From Roseibacillus sp. (GTDB lineage: Bacteria > Verrucomicrobiota > Verrucomicrobiia > Verrucomicrobiales > Akkermansiaceae), in contig PARF01000088.1 of assembly GCA_002709915.1 (NCBI GenBank), forward strand, positions 1-64,000: 64,000 bases of DNA. Reading direction: 5' to 3'. The notes beneath the pieces are model-generated. The model made no database searches, was not told where the DNA came from, and saw only the letters and a list, made by a program, of their open reading frames with translations. Both the position numbers and the translations under genes were made by a program. This document shows, piece after piece, positions 20,014-31,038 of this stretch (its first letter is position 1; each line of letters starts with the position of its first letter).

Positions 20014-21114
20014 CTACCAGTTCAGCCCATGAAGGGACTTCGGCAGAAACTTTCCGTCTTTCCGGATGAGCTTGCCGTCAAACCAGATTTCACCACCTCC
20101 ATGATCTCCGCGCTGGATACTCACCATGTCCCAGTGAACCTTTGACTTGTTACCATTGCTGGCTTCGTCATAGGCCTGCCCGGGGGTAAAATGAAAAGAC
20201 CCCGCAATTTTTTCATCGAACAGGATATCACGCATCGGCTCACGGATTTCGGGATTAAATCCCAGAGCGAATTCCCCGATGTAACGCGCACCTTCATCCG
20301 CATCGAGTATCTTGTTAATCTCCCGATCTTTGCCTTCTGCCTGTGCGTTTACGATCTTCCCCCTCTCAAATTCCAACCTGATGCCATCAAATGGGATGCC
20401 ATTGTAAATCGTTGCGGCGTTGTGAGTAATGACTCCATTGACCGAGTTCTTCACCGGTGCGGTAAAACACTCCCCGTCGGGAATGTTACATTCGCCCCCG
20501 CATGGAATCGCGGGAATATCCTTGATTGAGAATTCCAAATCGGTTCCTGGTCCCTTGATATGAACACGATCGGTCCTTGTCATCAGACGGCCCAGCGCGT
20601 TCATCGCGGGCTTCATGGCCTTGTAGTTCAGTAGGCAGACCCGGAAGTAAAAATCCTCGAATGCTTCCGTGCTCATTCCGGCCTGCTGGGCCATCGCCGC
20701 ATGCGGCCAGCGCAACACACACCACTTTGTTTTTTCCACCCTGTGACGTAGAACTTTGCGGGTATGCCCCTGAGCCAGATCCATTCGCCCCGCCGGCACA
20801 CCACTCAATTCCGCTATATTATGACTCCCTCGCACCGCAATGTAGGCATTCATATCCCGCATTTCGGCCATCCGGTGCTTGGCTATCAGCCGATATTGTT
20901 CATCCGTAGCGCCCGCCAGAAGCTCTCGTGCCACCCGCATGGAATTCATTGTTACGAACGGCACCGCGCCTCGCCGGCGCGCCTCGCGGACTAAAGCGAT
21001 CCCCACTTCCTCCGGAACGTCGTAAAGGTCAATGAGGACCTTTTCTCCCCTCTTGAGGTTTGTGGAGTGGCGAACTAGCTGTCCTGCGAGCTGATCAATG
21101 CGGGGGTCGTGCAT
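20014..21114 (-). CDS. M29-family aminopeptidase
   Basis: Collinear with thermophilic aminopeptidase architecture: [51 protein letters not shown]. Confidence 0.92.
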   Translation of the reverse strand: MHDPRIDQLAGQLVRHSTNLKRGEKVLIDLYDVPEEVGIALVREARRRGAVPFVTMNSMRVARELLAGATDEQYRLIAKHRMAEMRDMNAYIAVRGSHNIAELSGVPAGRMDLAQGHTRKVLRHRVEKTKWCVLRWPHAAMAQQAGMSTEAFEDFYFRVCLLNYKAMKPAMNALGRLMTRTDRVHIKGPGTDLEFSIKDIPAIPCGGECNIPDGECFTAPVKNSVNGVITHNAATIYNGIPFDGIRLEFERGKIVNAQAEGKDREINKILDADEGARYIGEFALGFNPEIREPMRDILFDEKIAGSFHFTPGQAYDEASNGNKSKVHWDMVSIQRGDHGGGEIWFDGKLIRKDGKFLPKSLHGLNW

Positions 21115-21368
21115 ACTTCCGGGAGCTTAAGGAGAGAATCTTATTTTGGCGATGTGCGATCCTGATGAATCGTGGCGATAACAAGCCAACGATGGTCATG
21201 CCGTGGGTTTTCCATATTCAAAGCTCCGGCAATATGTCCCTCTTCTTTATCATGAGCAAGTGAAAGGAGAGCACAGCAAAGCCCCTTGGCCCGTAAAAAT
21301 GAGCTACCTCAACGCTGGCTTTATTCCCTGCGCTTGTCTCACGAGGCATCCACTCCTAGCCTTCCGAG

Positions 21369-21953
21369 GTGATTCGTGTTGGTATTCTTGGCTCTGGCTC
21401 CGGCTCCAATATGCAGGCCATCCTCGATGCCATCCAGAATGGCGAATTGGAAGCTGAGATCGTCATCGTCCTCAGCGATGTCCCGGATGCCTACATTCTC
21501 AAAAGAGCGGAACAGGCAGGATTGCCCTCGGGAGTGATCGACTGCAGGGGCCTCAGCTCCAAGTTTCCGGAGGAAGCGCAGCGTGAAACCGCGGACATTC
21601 TTTCACAGGCTGGAGTGGAATTAATTTGCCTCGCGGGGTTCATGCGACTCCTCCGGCCACCCCTTCTCAGCGCTTTTCCCGGGCGAATCATCAATATTCA
21701 CCCCTCTCTGCTCCCCAATTTCCCCGGCCTCTGTGCGTGGACCCAGGCTGTTGAGGCAGGAGCTCACGAGAGCGGATGCACAGTACATTATGTCGACGCA
21801 GGAATGGACACGGGCACCATCATCGCTCAAGCCAGTGTCCCTGTTCTTCCCGATGACACCCCTGACCGTCTCCACGCCAGAATTCAAGAAGAGGAGCACA
21901 AGCTTTACCCAGCCGCGATTGCCCAGATTGCTGTAAAACTTGAGCGGGAATAG
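21369..21953 (+). CDS. purN: Phosphoribosylglycinamide formyltransferase
   Basis: ILGSGSGSNMQAIL; AGFMRLL; INIHPSLLPNFPG; GTG start. Confidence 0.95.
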   Translation: MIRVGILGSGSGSNMQAILDAIQNGELEAEIVIVLSDVPDAYILKRAEQAGLPSGVIDCRGLSSKFPEEAQRETADILSQAGVELICLAGFMRLLRPPLLSAFPGRIINIHPSLLPNFPGLCAWTQAVEAGAHESGCTVHYVDAGMDTGTIIAQASVPVLPDDTPDRLHARIQEEEHKLYPAAIAQIAVKLERE

Positions 21954-22084
21954 ACCCTTGGCAACGATCTGCCCAGAAAAACAGAGCTTTATAGCCTATC
22001 AACTGTTGATCGCCCTCTGAAGCGCTGTGCCCATCCCGTAAGTTTGCGATTTTCCCCCGGGCTGTTACGGGGTAACTCATCCCT

Positions 22085-23005
22085 GTGCTGCAAGCTTCCC
22101 TTCAGACCCTCCGGGCAACACTCAATGAGACAATTCTAGGCTCTGAGCGGGCAGCAGACCTGCTCCTTACCGCCTTGCTGGCTCGCGGCCATGCACTTGT
22201 GACGGGCCCCCCGGGGATTGGAAAAACATCCCTCGCCTCCACCCTCGCAATGTCTCTCGGCGGAATGTTCAAGCGGCTTCAATTTACCCCGGACCTGCTT
22301 CCTTCGGATATTATTGGCTACAATCTTTACCGGCAGCAAAGTGGTGATTTTGATTTCATCCCGGGGCCTGTGTTTTCGAACCTTCTTCTCGCCGACGAAA
22401 TTAATCGGGCTTCACCTCGAACACAGTCGGCTCTCCTTGAATCCATGAACGAGCGGCAGGTATCTGTGGATGGAGAAACCAAAAATCTTCCCGACCCCTT
22501 CCTCGTGGTGGCCACCCAGAATGATACCTCCTCCACCGGAACATTTCCCCTTCCAGAACCACAGCTGGACAGGTTCCTTCTTTCGATCCCAATGACATTG
22601 CCTTCGGAGGAGTGCCAGCTCGCCATCCTGAAACTTCATGGAGGTGGGTCTCCTCCTCACCCAGGGCACGCCCCTGAAGCCGTGCTCTCCATCGAAAATC
22701 TCACAATCCTCCAGAGGGAGGTCGCGGAAGTTCCGATCTCGGACAACCTTCAACGCTACCTTCTCGCTCTTTGCCAGACGGCGAGGTCCCTTACCGGCCA
22801 GGACCATGCCATCTCTGTCCGTGGTACTTTGGCGCTCCAGTCTGCCGCTCGGGCGTTTGCACTTCTTGAGGGGCAGAACGCCGTTCATCCCGATCACGTG
22901 CAGGCGGTCTATCCCCACGTTCTCCGTCATCGCCTTTTGACGGATGACACCATGGATCCAGATCCCCTTCTCAACGCCGCTCTGGATCAGACCCCTGTCC
23001 CCTGA
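22085..23005 (+). CDS. MoxR-family AAA ATPase
   Basis: Walker A GPPGIGKTSLA; LLADEINRASPRTQSALLESMNERQV; GTG start. Confidence 0.95.
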   Translation: MLQASLQTLRATLNETILGSERAADLLLTALLARGHALVTGPPGIGKTSLASTLAMSLGGMFKRLQFTPDLLPSDIIGYNLYRQQSGDFDFIPGPVFSNLLLADEINRASPRTQSALLESMNERQVSVDGETKNLPDPFLVVATQNDTSSTGTFPLPEPQLDRFLLSIPMTLPSEECQLAILKLHGGGSPPHPGHAPEAVLSIENLTILQREVAEVPISDNLQRYLLALCQTARSLTGQDHAISVRGTLALQSAARAFALLEGQNAVHPDHVQAVYPHVLRHRLLTDDTMDPDPLLNAALDQTPVP

Positions 23006-23095
23006 AGAGCTCCTCCGTTTCTTTCTGACTAGAAACCCGTTTGAGCGCACTACGATCTCAAATATCCACAAAACCTTAGCTCGAGCTTCCTTTTC

Positions 23096-24211
23096 ATGCT
23101 GACCCGCCGCGGTGCCATTCTCCTCGGGGCTTCCCTTGCCCTGATAACCCTTGGGGGGGTTCGAGCCGATGGTATTCTCATCACCCTTGGATTAAGCGGC
23201 GGCCTCCTGCTCACGGGAGCGTGGCTCCTCGTTCGGCAAAACCTTGACTCTCTTTCACTCAGTCTCCGGACACCGACGAGAGTCTACGCCGATCATCCTT
23301 TTGATCTGAGGGTTCTCCTGCATAACGAGCGCAGGGTTCTGGACGCTTTCCATATCACGATCGCGCTCAGACTCGCCGGACAGGTCGAAATCCGGTCCTT
23401 CGCCCCGTGGACTGCGGCTAATTCCGCCTCAGAAGTACACCTCCGGGGAACGATTCCCGGACGCAGTGCCCTGTCTGAACACGAATATTCTCTGAAAACA
23501 ATCATGCCCCTCGGGCTTTTTTCCCTGAAAGCCTCAGGGATGGTCTCTCACGAGATCCTTGTTTTTCCCCGACCGCTTACTCCGCGAGAACTTTCCACTC
23601 AGGGATCTCTTCATGATGCCTCCCTGCTCCCTGGCATCACGTCGGGCCAAGCTCCCGGGGAGCCGCGCGGAATCCGCCCTTGGCAGGCAGGAGACCCAGC
23701 CAAGCACATCCACTGGCCTGCCTCCGCGCGCTCATTCACCCGATGCCGGGGCCTGCGGGTCCGCGAGAATGACCCTCCGGGCTTCTATCCCCGACATTGC
23801 GTCGTCCTTTTCCACTCCTTTGGAATGTCGGGTCAATTGATCCGGGCGGATCGCTTCGAATGGGCTCTCTCACTCGCATGCGGAACACTGCGCCACCTCC
23901 GTGAACATGGCATTCCAACGACTTTTCTCGCTGATTTTAATCAATGGGAGCCTCTTCCGGTTATCTCCAGGAGTAGTTTCGGCAACCTCCTTGTCTCACT
24001 CAGCCGGGCACAACGCCGACATGACACCGAAGCTCATGACCTGATTCCCGTCATGGAGCGGATCGCGGATGATGACTCCCTCATTATCATCTCCGATATG
24101 CCCATAGAATCCTGGGCCGACACTCTCCCGAAAAGCCCCGCCATTCGTGTGGACATTCGCCAGCATAATTATGGGGCAAGGACGCTTAAGGTTCGTAGCC
24201 CCGCCTCATGA
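23096..24211 (+). CDS. DUF58 domain protein
   Basis: GEPRGIRPWQAGDPAKHIHWPASARS; located between MoxR and transglutaminase genes. Confidence 0.92.
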   Translation: MLTRRGAILLGASLALITLGGVRADGILITLGLSGGLLLTGAWLLVRQNLDSLSLSLRTPTRVYADHPFDLRVLLHNERRVLDAFHITIALRLAGQVEIRSFAPWTAANSASEVHLRGTIPGRSALSEHEYSLKTIMPLGLFSLKASGMVSHEILVFPRPLTPRELSTQGSLHDASLLPGITSGQAPGEPRGIRPWQAGDPAKHIHWPASARSFTRCRGLRVRENDPPGFYPRHCVVLFHSFGMSGQLIRADRFEWALSLACGTLRHLREHGIPTTFLADFNQWEPLPVISRSSFGNLLVSLSRAQRRHDTEAHDLIPVMERIADDDSLIIISDMPIESWADTLPKSPAIRVDIRQHNYGARTLKVRSPAS

Positions 24212-24251
24212 GCAAATCCCTTACCCTGCCCGGCTGACCGGAAAACCCCTA

Positions 24252-26006
24252 ATGCGCAGTATCTTTCTCGCTCTTACCGTTATCGCCGCCTACGCCCTGC
24301 TGCGCGGCTGGCCGGAAGAACTGCACCCTGTCCTTCGTAACTGCCTCGCCGTCCTCGTCCTCGTCCTGGGAATTGGCCTTTGGCAACGTCGGGTTAGGCC
24401 GGGAGGCACTGTTGCTCGATCTCTTCGACGACCTTCATGGTCCGATTACCTCGCGATCGGGCTTGGTATCTTGAGCATCGAATGCCTCTTCATGTGCTTC
24501 CTGACTGTGATCCCATCCCACGCCGAATCCGTATCGCTTCGTGTTGCGGAGTTGCTCTCCTCTCAAGGGCGTGAGCCCACTCAAACTAAATCCGACGAGG
24601 GCCTTTCCTCACACGGAGGCAGTATTTCCGGAAACTGGCTCTGGGACACAAGAGGGCGCCGCCCTCTTCCCCTCACCAGCAACGCGCGCCCGTCAAATAA
24701 GCCTGAGATTTTTTTCCGTCCGCGGGATCCTTCGACAACCGGATTCCTGCTTCGTAGAAGAACATACCTTCGCGCCTTCGCACTGGAGCGGTTTGATAAC
24801 GCGACATGGACACCCGTTGGAATGCCCCCCGCTTTACTCACTCCTGACGAAGGCGGCAGGATTAATCTGAACCAGCCGGAAACTCGCCCCGGCCCTCTGC
24901 TCAGGGGGGAAATTATTCAAGCCTCCCACCCACGTGGAGAAGACCTATTCACAGCTCCACAGGGAGCGGTCCAAGGCTGGGTGCCGCAACTTCGGCACGT
25001 AGACCCTGGCATTTTCCGCCTCAACCCGGCGAAGGATTCCGAAAAGGGATACACTTATGAGGTGGCCGCAAAAACCGTTACCCTTACTGGTCTCCTTGAA
25101 TCCGGTGAGCTCCCAAACCTCAGGTTTCCAGCTCTGCCTGAGGACTCTCCACGCTTGCAACTTCCATCCAGCGAAGAGCTCCGCGATCAAATCATCAACC
25201 TGTCCAGTAAGACGCTCGGCGATGCTGCTTCGCGGCTGGTCGGCCTGCGAAACCTTCTCTGGCAGGATTTCCAGTATTCTCTCGAGATCCAAAACCCCGG
25301 CGGAATCGATCCCATTCTGAATTTCTTACGAGACGAGAAACGAGGTCATTGCGAGTTCTTCGCCACTGCTGGCGCTCTCCTCTGCAGAGCCCTGAACATC
25401 CCCTCTCGTATTGCCTATGGCTGGAGCGGGGGTAAGTGGTACGAGGGGCCTGGATACCTGATGTTCCGCGCCAGTGAGGCCCACGCCTGGACCGAAATTT
25501 ATCTTGAGGGGATAGGCTGGGTCGTCTTCGACACCACGCCTCCAGGAGCGAGGACCCTGCTTGATGTTGCCGACGCCAACGAGCTGTTGCCACTGATGGA
25601 AAACGAGCAGCTCGACTTGGACTCTGCTGCTGCCGCCCAGGAACGTGCCAGAACGCTCTGGACGTATCTCGCCCTCAGCGCGGGGCTTGGCCTCCTACCC
25701 GTATGCCTCGGCCTGCTCCGCCTTCGGCGAAAATCACCATCAAGAGTGCAAATAGTATCAGAGGACCTCCTTCCGAACCCCCCGGGGTATCTCACCAGAT
25801 TCCGACACTCCTGCCGGGAGCACGGCCACCCCATGCCTCCCAGCCGCACCCTGCGGCAGCAGTTGGATTCGCTTGCAAAAAGCGATCGTGAGCCCGCCTT
25901 CGCGAAGGAGCTGCTGCAATATCACTATTCAATCACCTATGGGAACGATGCTCCCTGCAGGCAGCGGGAGTCCGATCTTATGAAGGCTATCAAACTCTGG
26001 TCCTGA
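24252..26006 (+). CDS. Membrane transglutaminase-like protein (TgpA-like)
   Basis: Catalytic region RGHCEFFATAGALLCRALNIPSRIAYGWSGG...EAHAWTEIYLEGIGWVVFDTTP; N-terminal TMs; ORF opens at 24147. Confidence 0.93.
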   Translation: MRSIFLALTVIAAYALLRGWPEELHPVLRNCLAVLVLVLGIGLWQRRVRPGGTVARSLRRPSWSDYLAIGLGILSIECLFMCFLTVIPSHAESVSLRVAELLSSQGREPTQTKSDEGLSSHGGSISGNWLWDTRGRRPLPLTSNARPSNKPEIFFRPRDPSTTGFLLRRRTYLRAFALERFDNATWTPVGMPPALLTPDEGGRINLNQPETRPGPLLRGEIIQASHPRGEDLFTAPQGAVQGWVPQLRHVDPGIFRLNPAKDSEKGYTYEVAAKTVTLTGLLESGELPNLRFPALPEDSPRLQLPSSEELRDQIINLSSKTLGDAASRLVGLRNLLWQDFQYSLEIQNPGGIDPILNFLRDEKRGHCEFFATAGALLCRALNIPSRIAYGWSGGKWYEGPGYLMFRASEAHAWTEIYLEGIGWVVFDTTPPGARTLLDVADANELLPLMENEQLDLDSAAAAQERARTLWTYLALSAGLGLLPVCLGLLRLRRKSPSRVQIVSEDLLPNPPGYLTRFRHSCREHGHPMPPSRTLRQQLDSLAKSDREPAFAKELLQYHYSITYGNDAPCRQRESDLMKAIKLWS

Positions 26007-26064
26007 GCCCCCCATAAAGCGCTTGGCGATCGCTCGTCCCAGTCCGAAACATAAGCCGTCCGAG

Positions 26065-26814
26065 TTACCCGGGCACAATTCCTTGCTCCCTCCCCGGGGA
26101 TTCCTTCGGTTTCGTGATATGCGGAGGCCGCAGGTAGAAAGGCTGGGGGGAAAGACGGGCCAGTTCTTCCCGCTCGTCGTCCGCCCGGCTCAACCAAGAC
26201 TCCAGGAGGAATGCCGCGCAGGGAAGCTCCGGACGAATCTGGTAGTCACCCAGCCCGAGGCGGCTCACCTCATCCAAGGTCACCAAAGCCTCCCCATCCT
26301 CCACTGCCCTCTGAACCCTCTCCTCAAATTTAAGGTGATCAGAGAGGACCGGAGCTGCCAGCAACCTGCCATAATTAAGATCGACTGTAAAAAATGTGCC
26401 TCTCCGGGCATCGCCCAAGGCAACACACTTCCCACCAGATCGGACCGTAGGCAGGCTCTCCAGCGAAGAAATCCCTACCGTAGGGCAGCGGTGGACAATC
26501 CCTATCCCCTGTCCCGCTGCGATTCCCACCCGTGCGCCGTTGTAACTACCTGGTCCAGTGCCAACGACAACCAGCTCTATCCTCCCCTCTCCAGCGAGAT
26601 CCAAAATCTCCCCAAGGGGCTCCATTAGAAGCTCTGAGGGCCGTCTCGATGCCTCAAATTCCACAGTCTTGATCAACTCGCACCCCCGGGCGAGAGCCAC
26701 CGATCCCCGGCTACTGGTCGTCTCGATCGCAATGGTGTAAACCGCTACCACGCCCTGATGGTAGACTTCACCGTAAAGTCTCCAATCAAGAAACGATTCG
26801 AAATCTTCATCCAT
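26065..26814 (-). CDS. tsaB: tRNA threonylcarbamoyladenosine biosynthesis protein TsaB
   Basis: YTIAIETTSSRGSVAL; GTGPGSYNGARVGIAAGQGI; true start probably at the internal GTG codons before AVYTIAIETT. Confidence 0.85.
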   Translation of the reverse strand: MDEDFESFLDWRLYGEVYHQGVVAVYTIAIETTSSRGSVALARGCELIKTVEFEASRRPSELLMEPLGEILDLAGEGRIELVVVGTGPGSYNGARVGIAAGQGIGIVHRCPTVGISSLESLPTVRSGGKCVALGDARRGTFFTVDLNYGRLLAAPVLSDHLKFEERVQRAVEDGEALVTLDEVSRLGLGDYQIRPELPCAAFLLESWLSRADDEREELARLSPQPFYLRPPHITKPKESPGREQGIVPG

Positions 26815-26909
26815 TACGTCTTGCGCGTTACGGTCTATGCCGCTTTTTTCTCGGAGCGCTTCGTCCCGTTCCGGGACCAGCCATACACTTTCTATCCAAA
26901 ATTTAATCT

Positions 26910-28040
26910 GTGTCCGACTACGCCAAAGGCCTCGAAGGGGTTACCGCCAACGAATCTGTTCTTTCAAACGTCGAAGGCCTTGAGGGTCGCCTCTCCTACC
27001 TCGGCTATCACATCGATGATCTCGTAGAGCACTGCTGCTACGAAGAGGTGGTCTATCTTCTTTACCACCGGGAACTGCCAACACTCGCTCAACTGGAGTC
27101 CTTCAAGCAGGATCTGGCCAGCAGGCGGGCGATACCACAGGGAGTCATTGACTATCTCAAGGCGGCCCCAAAAGAAGCCGGGCCCATGGACGTTCTGCGA
27201 ACCGCAGTCTCAATGCTTGGGCTTTACGACGACCGGGCAAAGATCGGCGAGCCCGACCATGCTGCAAACCGTGAAGTCGCCATGTCCTTGTGCGCTCAGG
27301 CAGGAACCATTGTAGCTTACTTCCACCGCGCCCGGCAGGGGCTTGAGCTTCCTCCCATTCGCGAAGACCTTTCGGAGGCAGGTCATTTCATCTACCTCTA
27401 CACGGGAGAGGAGCCCGGAGAGCAGGCCACCAGGACCCTCGACGTTGCATACATCCTGCATGCTGATCACGGGATGAACGCGTCTACCTTCTCGGCTCGC
27501 GTCACTGTTGCGACCCTCTCCGACTTTTACTCTGCTATCACATCCGCGATTGGTACTTTGAAGGGCCCTCTCCATGGCGGTGCGAATGAAGGTGTCATCA
27601 AAATGCTCGAGGAGATTGGGTCCGTAGACAAAGTAGATGCCTATATCGAAGATGCCCTCGCCAACAAACGCAAGATCATGGGTATTGGCCACAGGATTTA
27701 CAAAGTTCTCGATCCGCGTGCTCCTCACTTAAAGCGTATGGCCCGGAAGTTGACCGAAGAACTCGGAGAACCAAAGTGGGTGCAGATGTCAGAACGCATT
27801 GCCCAGCTCATGGAAGAGAGAAAGGGATTAAACGCCAATGTCGATTTTTACTCTGCTACCGTCTACTACTCGTTGGGTCTTCCTACAGACCTTTTTACTC
27901 CGATCTTCGCTATTGCCCGGATGAGCGGATGGACCGCACAGGTCATGGAGCAGCTTGAAGACAATCGTCTTTACCGTCCGCTAACCGAATACGTCGGCCC
28001 TCAGGAGCTTTCCCCGGTTCCCCCAATCTCCGAGCGCTAG
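26910..28040 (+). CDS. Citrate synthase family protein
   Basis: HADHGMNASTFSARV; GPLHGGANEGVIKML; IMGIGHRIYKVLDPRAPHLK; SATVYYSLGLPTDLFTPIFA. Confidence 0.95.
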   Translation: MSDYAKGLEGVTANESVLSNVEGLEGRLSYLGYHIDDLVEHCCYEEVVYLLYHRELPTLAQLESFKQDLASRRAIPQGVIDYLKAAPKEAGPMDVLRTAVSMLGLYDDRAKIGEPDHAANREVAMSLCAQAGTIVAYFHRARQGLELPPIREDLSEAGHFIYLYTGEEPGEQATRTLDVAYILHADHGMNASTFSARVTVATLSDFYSAITSAIGTLKGPLHGGANEGVIKMLEEIGSVDKVDAYIEDALANKRKIMGIGHRIYKVLDPRAPHLKRMARKLTEELGEPKWVQMSERIAQLMEERKGLNANVDFYSATVYYSLGLPTDLFTPIFAIARMSGWTAQVMEQLEDNRLYRPLTEYVGPQELSPVPPISER

Positions 28041-28408
28041 GCCGTCTTCAGCATCAACATTCGCGCTCCTACAAGAATCAGGAGGAGCCCGAATAGGCGG
28101 GTGAGATGCTGATTGCTCATGTTTCTCATGAGCTCTGTTCCATACCACGCCGCTACCGCCGCGCCCAGGCCCGTGAAGGCAACCAGCCTCCAGTCAATCA
28201 GATCACTTTTCCGAAGGACGTGATTTGCTGTCCCAGCCAGCGCGGTCACGACCACGACCGCAAGGGATGTGGCAACTGCATGCTTCTGGCTCATTCCGAG
28301 AGCGAGGACAAAAGCGGGGACCATGAGAATTCCTCCACCCACTCCGCAAAGAGCTCCAGCCAATCCTGCGGCTAATCCTACGATAAGCCCTGTTATGACG
28401 ATTTTCAC
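28037..28408 (-). CDS. Half-size TauE/SafE-family membrane protein
   Basis: GLAAGLAGALCGVGGGILMVPAFVLALGMSQKHAVATSLA; 123 aa only. Confidence 0.85.
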   Translation of the reverse strand: MKIVITGLIVGLAAGLAGALCGVGGGILMVPAFVLALGMSQKHAVATSLAVVVVTALAGTANHVLRKSDLIDWRLVAFTGLGAAVAAWYGTELMRNMSNQHLTRLFGLLLILVGARMLMLKTA

Positions 28409-28470
28409 TCTCTCAGGGCATCACGACTGGACCGTTTATCAAGAACACGTTTTCAAAGTTCGCCTCTTCG

Positions 28471-29598
28471 TCACGCGCTCTTCCTTGAGGAACTCTTTCC
28501 GATTCCCATGGTAAGTTCGGCGACGAGCCGATGGAGAACCATTCGGGGATCCAGCTGGGTCGTGACAAGAGACTTATCCGCATTGAGGGCTGATTCCAGC
28601 GCTTTACTCATCTCGCCGATAGTCACTTGTCCGGCTTTACGGACCGCGAAGAAAAGCCCCCATGCGTTAACGCTCCCGCTCTTTGTCCGGGGCAGCCACG
28701 CAATATCGCCATCCGGCAGCTGGTTCAGCGCCGAGGTAAAAGAGCGCCCATTATGCGTTGGCAACCTGGGATGAGAATCGAGGAGCACACGCGCCATGAA
28801 TAGATTGCGAATGGTGGGGATGATTGCCGCACGCATAAGCCCGATGGCGCTTTCGCCTTTCTCTAACTGGGCATCAACCAGAGAGATCGCCCGCGCCGTA
28901 TCCCGGCTCTCGAGAGCCCTCCCGATTTCCCAGACCACTCCTTTACGGCTGAGGGGAACAATCAGGCGGACATCCTCTAACTCGATAAGCCTCCTGTCCC
29001 CGAGATAAAGGCTGAGTTTCTCCAGTTCGTTGCCGATCTGACGGGTCTCTTCCCCAGCCATCTGGACAAACAAGTCCAATGCTTCCTGCTCGAAGGCGAG
29101 TTCCAGCTCCTTGGCCCGGGTGGTCACCAGCAACGCTACTTCATCCTCCCAGCCGTCCTTTGAAACATCGATCTTGTCGAATGTCGCAACCTCGCCGTTT
29201 TTTTGCAGCCATTTGTAAAATCCGCGGCGCTTATCGATTGCCGCCGAACTGATAAGAAACGTTACCTCGTTCCCAATGCCCGCCTTCAACACCTCAAGTA
29301 GGTCTTCCACTCCCTCCTTGGCCCTTTCCGACCCACCGGTTCGGTCATCAGCCAGAAAATTTGCACCCTTGAGCCATACGATCTTATCGGCTCCAAAGAA
29401 CCCGACGGTTTGCAATGCCTCAATCGTCCTCGCGCAGGCACGGTAGGCTTCCTCCGCATTCGCTGCGGTCCCCTCGATCACATCGTTCGTGAACTCCTCT
29501 GCCTCTCCAACGGGCTTAAGCTCATTGAAAAGCGCAAGCGCCTCCTCCGACACCCGGCCTTCATCGGTACCAATGACAGCATGAACCGGTCCTGACAT
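28471..29598 (-). CDS. holA: DNA polymerase III subunit delta
   Basis: HolA-like architecture: FFGADKIVWLKGANFL, TFLISSAAIDKRRGFYKWL, AGEETRQIGNELEKLSLYLGD. Confidence 0.85.
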   Translation of the reverse strand: MSGPVHAVIGTDEGRVSEEALALFNELKPVGEAEEFTNDVIEGTAANAEEAYRACARTIEALQTVGFFGADKIVWLKGANFLADDRTGGSERAKEGVEDLLEVLKAGIGNEVTFLISSAAIDKRRGFYKWLQKNGEVATFDKIDVSKDGWEDEVALLVTTRAKELELAFEQEALDLFVQMAGEETRQIGNELEKLSLYLGDRRLIELEDVRLIVPLSRKGVVWEIGRALESRDTARAISLVDAQLEKGESAIGLMRAAIIPTIRNLFMARVLLDSHPRLPTHNGRSFTSALNQLPDGDIAWLPRTKSGSVNAWGLFFAVRKAGQVTIGEMSKALESALNADKSLVTTQLDPRMVLHRLVAELTMGIGKSSSRKSA

Positions 29599-29765
29599 GT
29601 CTATATGCTAGAATGGCCGTTAGCAGCCCAGCAAGCCCACACGAGAGCATGCGTGGGCAGGCACGACACTTAACAAGGCCTGAATGCGCACCAGGTGGAA
29701 CAATATCTGCTCACTTTGTGTTTCACTACCCCACCGTTTTGGGCTAGCCTTCCCCTCCCCGACCT

Positions 29766-30419
29766 ATGAAGTTACTTTCCCTGTTTACTCTCTGCGTCAC
29801 GCTTACCATTCCCTCTCAGGGTGCGTTAATTATCACAGGTGTGTTCGATGGGCCATTATCGGGCGGTAGGCCGAAAGGGGTCGAACTATTTGCGACTGCC
29901 GATATTGTCTCCCTGTCCAATTTTGCGGTGGGTAGCGCAAATAATGGAGGAGGAACAGACGGTGCTGAATTTTTTCTGCCTGACCAGCCACTCTCGGCCG
30001 GACAGTTTTTTTACGTGGCGTCGTCTGATATCGGATTCGAAGATTTCTTTGGCTTCCCGGCGGGAGCTATTTCAAACGCTCTTTCGATTAATGGCGACGA
30101 CGCTATTGAACTCTTCTCTGCCTCCGCTGGAGAAACCGTGATTGATGTGTTCGGGGATATTGGCACTGACGGATCGGGTGAGCCCTGGGAGTATACGGAC
30201 GGCTGGGCCTATCGGGCTAATGGACTGCCTGCCAATGGCGGAACCTTCGACGCTGCTAACTGGACCTTCTCCGGACGCGATGCGTTGGACGGCGAATCAT
30301 CTAACGCGGATGCCGCATCCCCAATACCGGTTGGCACATGGCAGATCCCGGAGCCGACCTCAGCCCTGCTCGGAGCCATTGGTGTCGGTCTTTTATGTTT
30401 CCTCCGGAGGAAGCCCTGA
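29766..30419 (+). CDS. Secreted PEP-CTERM protein, lamin-tail-like
   Basis: Signal peptide; C-terminal IPEPTSALLGAIGVGLLCFLRRKP (PEP motif, TM, basic tail). Confidence 0.88.
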   Translation: MKLLSLFTLCVTLTIPSQGALIITGVFDGPLSGGRPKGVELFATADIVSLSNFAVGSANNGGGTDGAEFFLPDQPLSAGQFFYVASSDIGFEDFFGFPAGAISNALSINGDDAIELFSASAGETVIDVFGDIGTDGSGEPWEYTDGWAYRANGLPANGGTFDAANWTFSGRDALDGESSNADAASPIPVGTWQIPEPTSALLGAIGVGLLCFLRRKP

Positions 30420-30968
30420 TCGGTCAGCTCTCGGTGATTCCAACAAAGGGGCATCAGGCCCCGACTCCCGGTGTCTCTTGGCCGCTGTTCTCGCTCTGGC
30501 CTCACGGAAGAAGCGCTGAAGGAGCTCTACACATTCATCTTCGAGCACCCCTCCGGTCGTCTCACAGCGATGATTCAAAGGAGGATTGGACTCTAGGAGG
30601 TTGATCCACCCCCCGGCCGCTCCCGCCTTCAGATCAGGGCACCCGAACACCACGCGCTCCGGACGACAGTGAACAATAGCTCCTGCACACATCGGGCACG
30701 GTTCCTTCGTTACGTAGAGAACACACTTCTCAAGCCGCCAGTCTTCCAACCTGCTCTGTGCTGCAGTCAACGCCAGCATCTCAGCGTGAGCTGTGGCATC
30801 ACGAAGAGTCTCAACCTGATTCCAGCCCCGAGCGATAACCTCTCCCTCCATCACCACTACGGCCCCAATAGGCACTTCTTCCGCGGCATAGGCCTTGTGG
30901 GCCTCTCGCAAGGCCTGCCCCATGAAATAGGCATCGCTGGCGAGGTCGATAATCAGGTCTTCACTCAC
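30393..30968 (-). CDS. tadA: tRNA adenosine(34) deaminase
   Basis: ATAHAEMLAL and KEPCPMCAGAIVHCRPERVVFG. Confidence 0.93.
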   Translation of the reverse strand: MSEDLIIDLASDAYFMGQALREAHKAYAAEEVPIGAVVVMEGEVIARGWNQVETLRDATAHAEMLALTAAQSRLEDWRLEKCVLYVTKEPCPMCAGAIVHCRPERVVFGCPDLKAGAAGGWINLLESNPPLNHRCETTGGVLEDECVELLQRFFREARARTAAKRHRESGPDAPLLESPRADRSGLPPEET

Positions 30969-31038
30969 TCACAAGAAGCAAGCACAATGACACGAGTTGC
31001 CAAACCCTGAAGTTGTCCACGCAACAAATATCAAGGCC

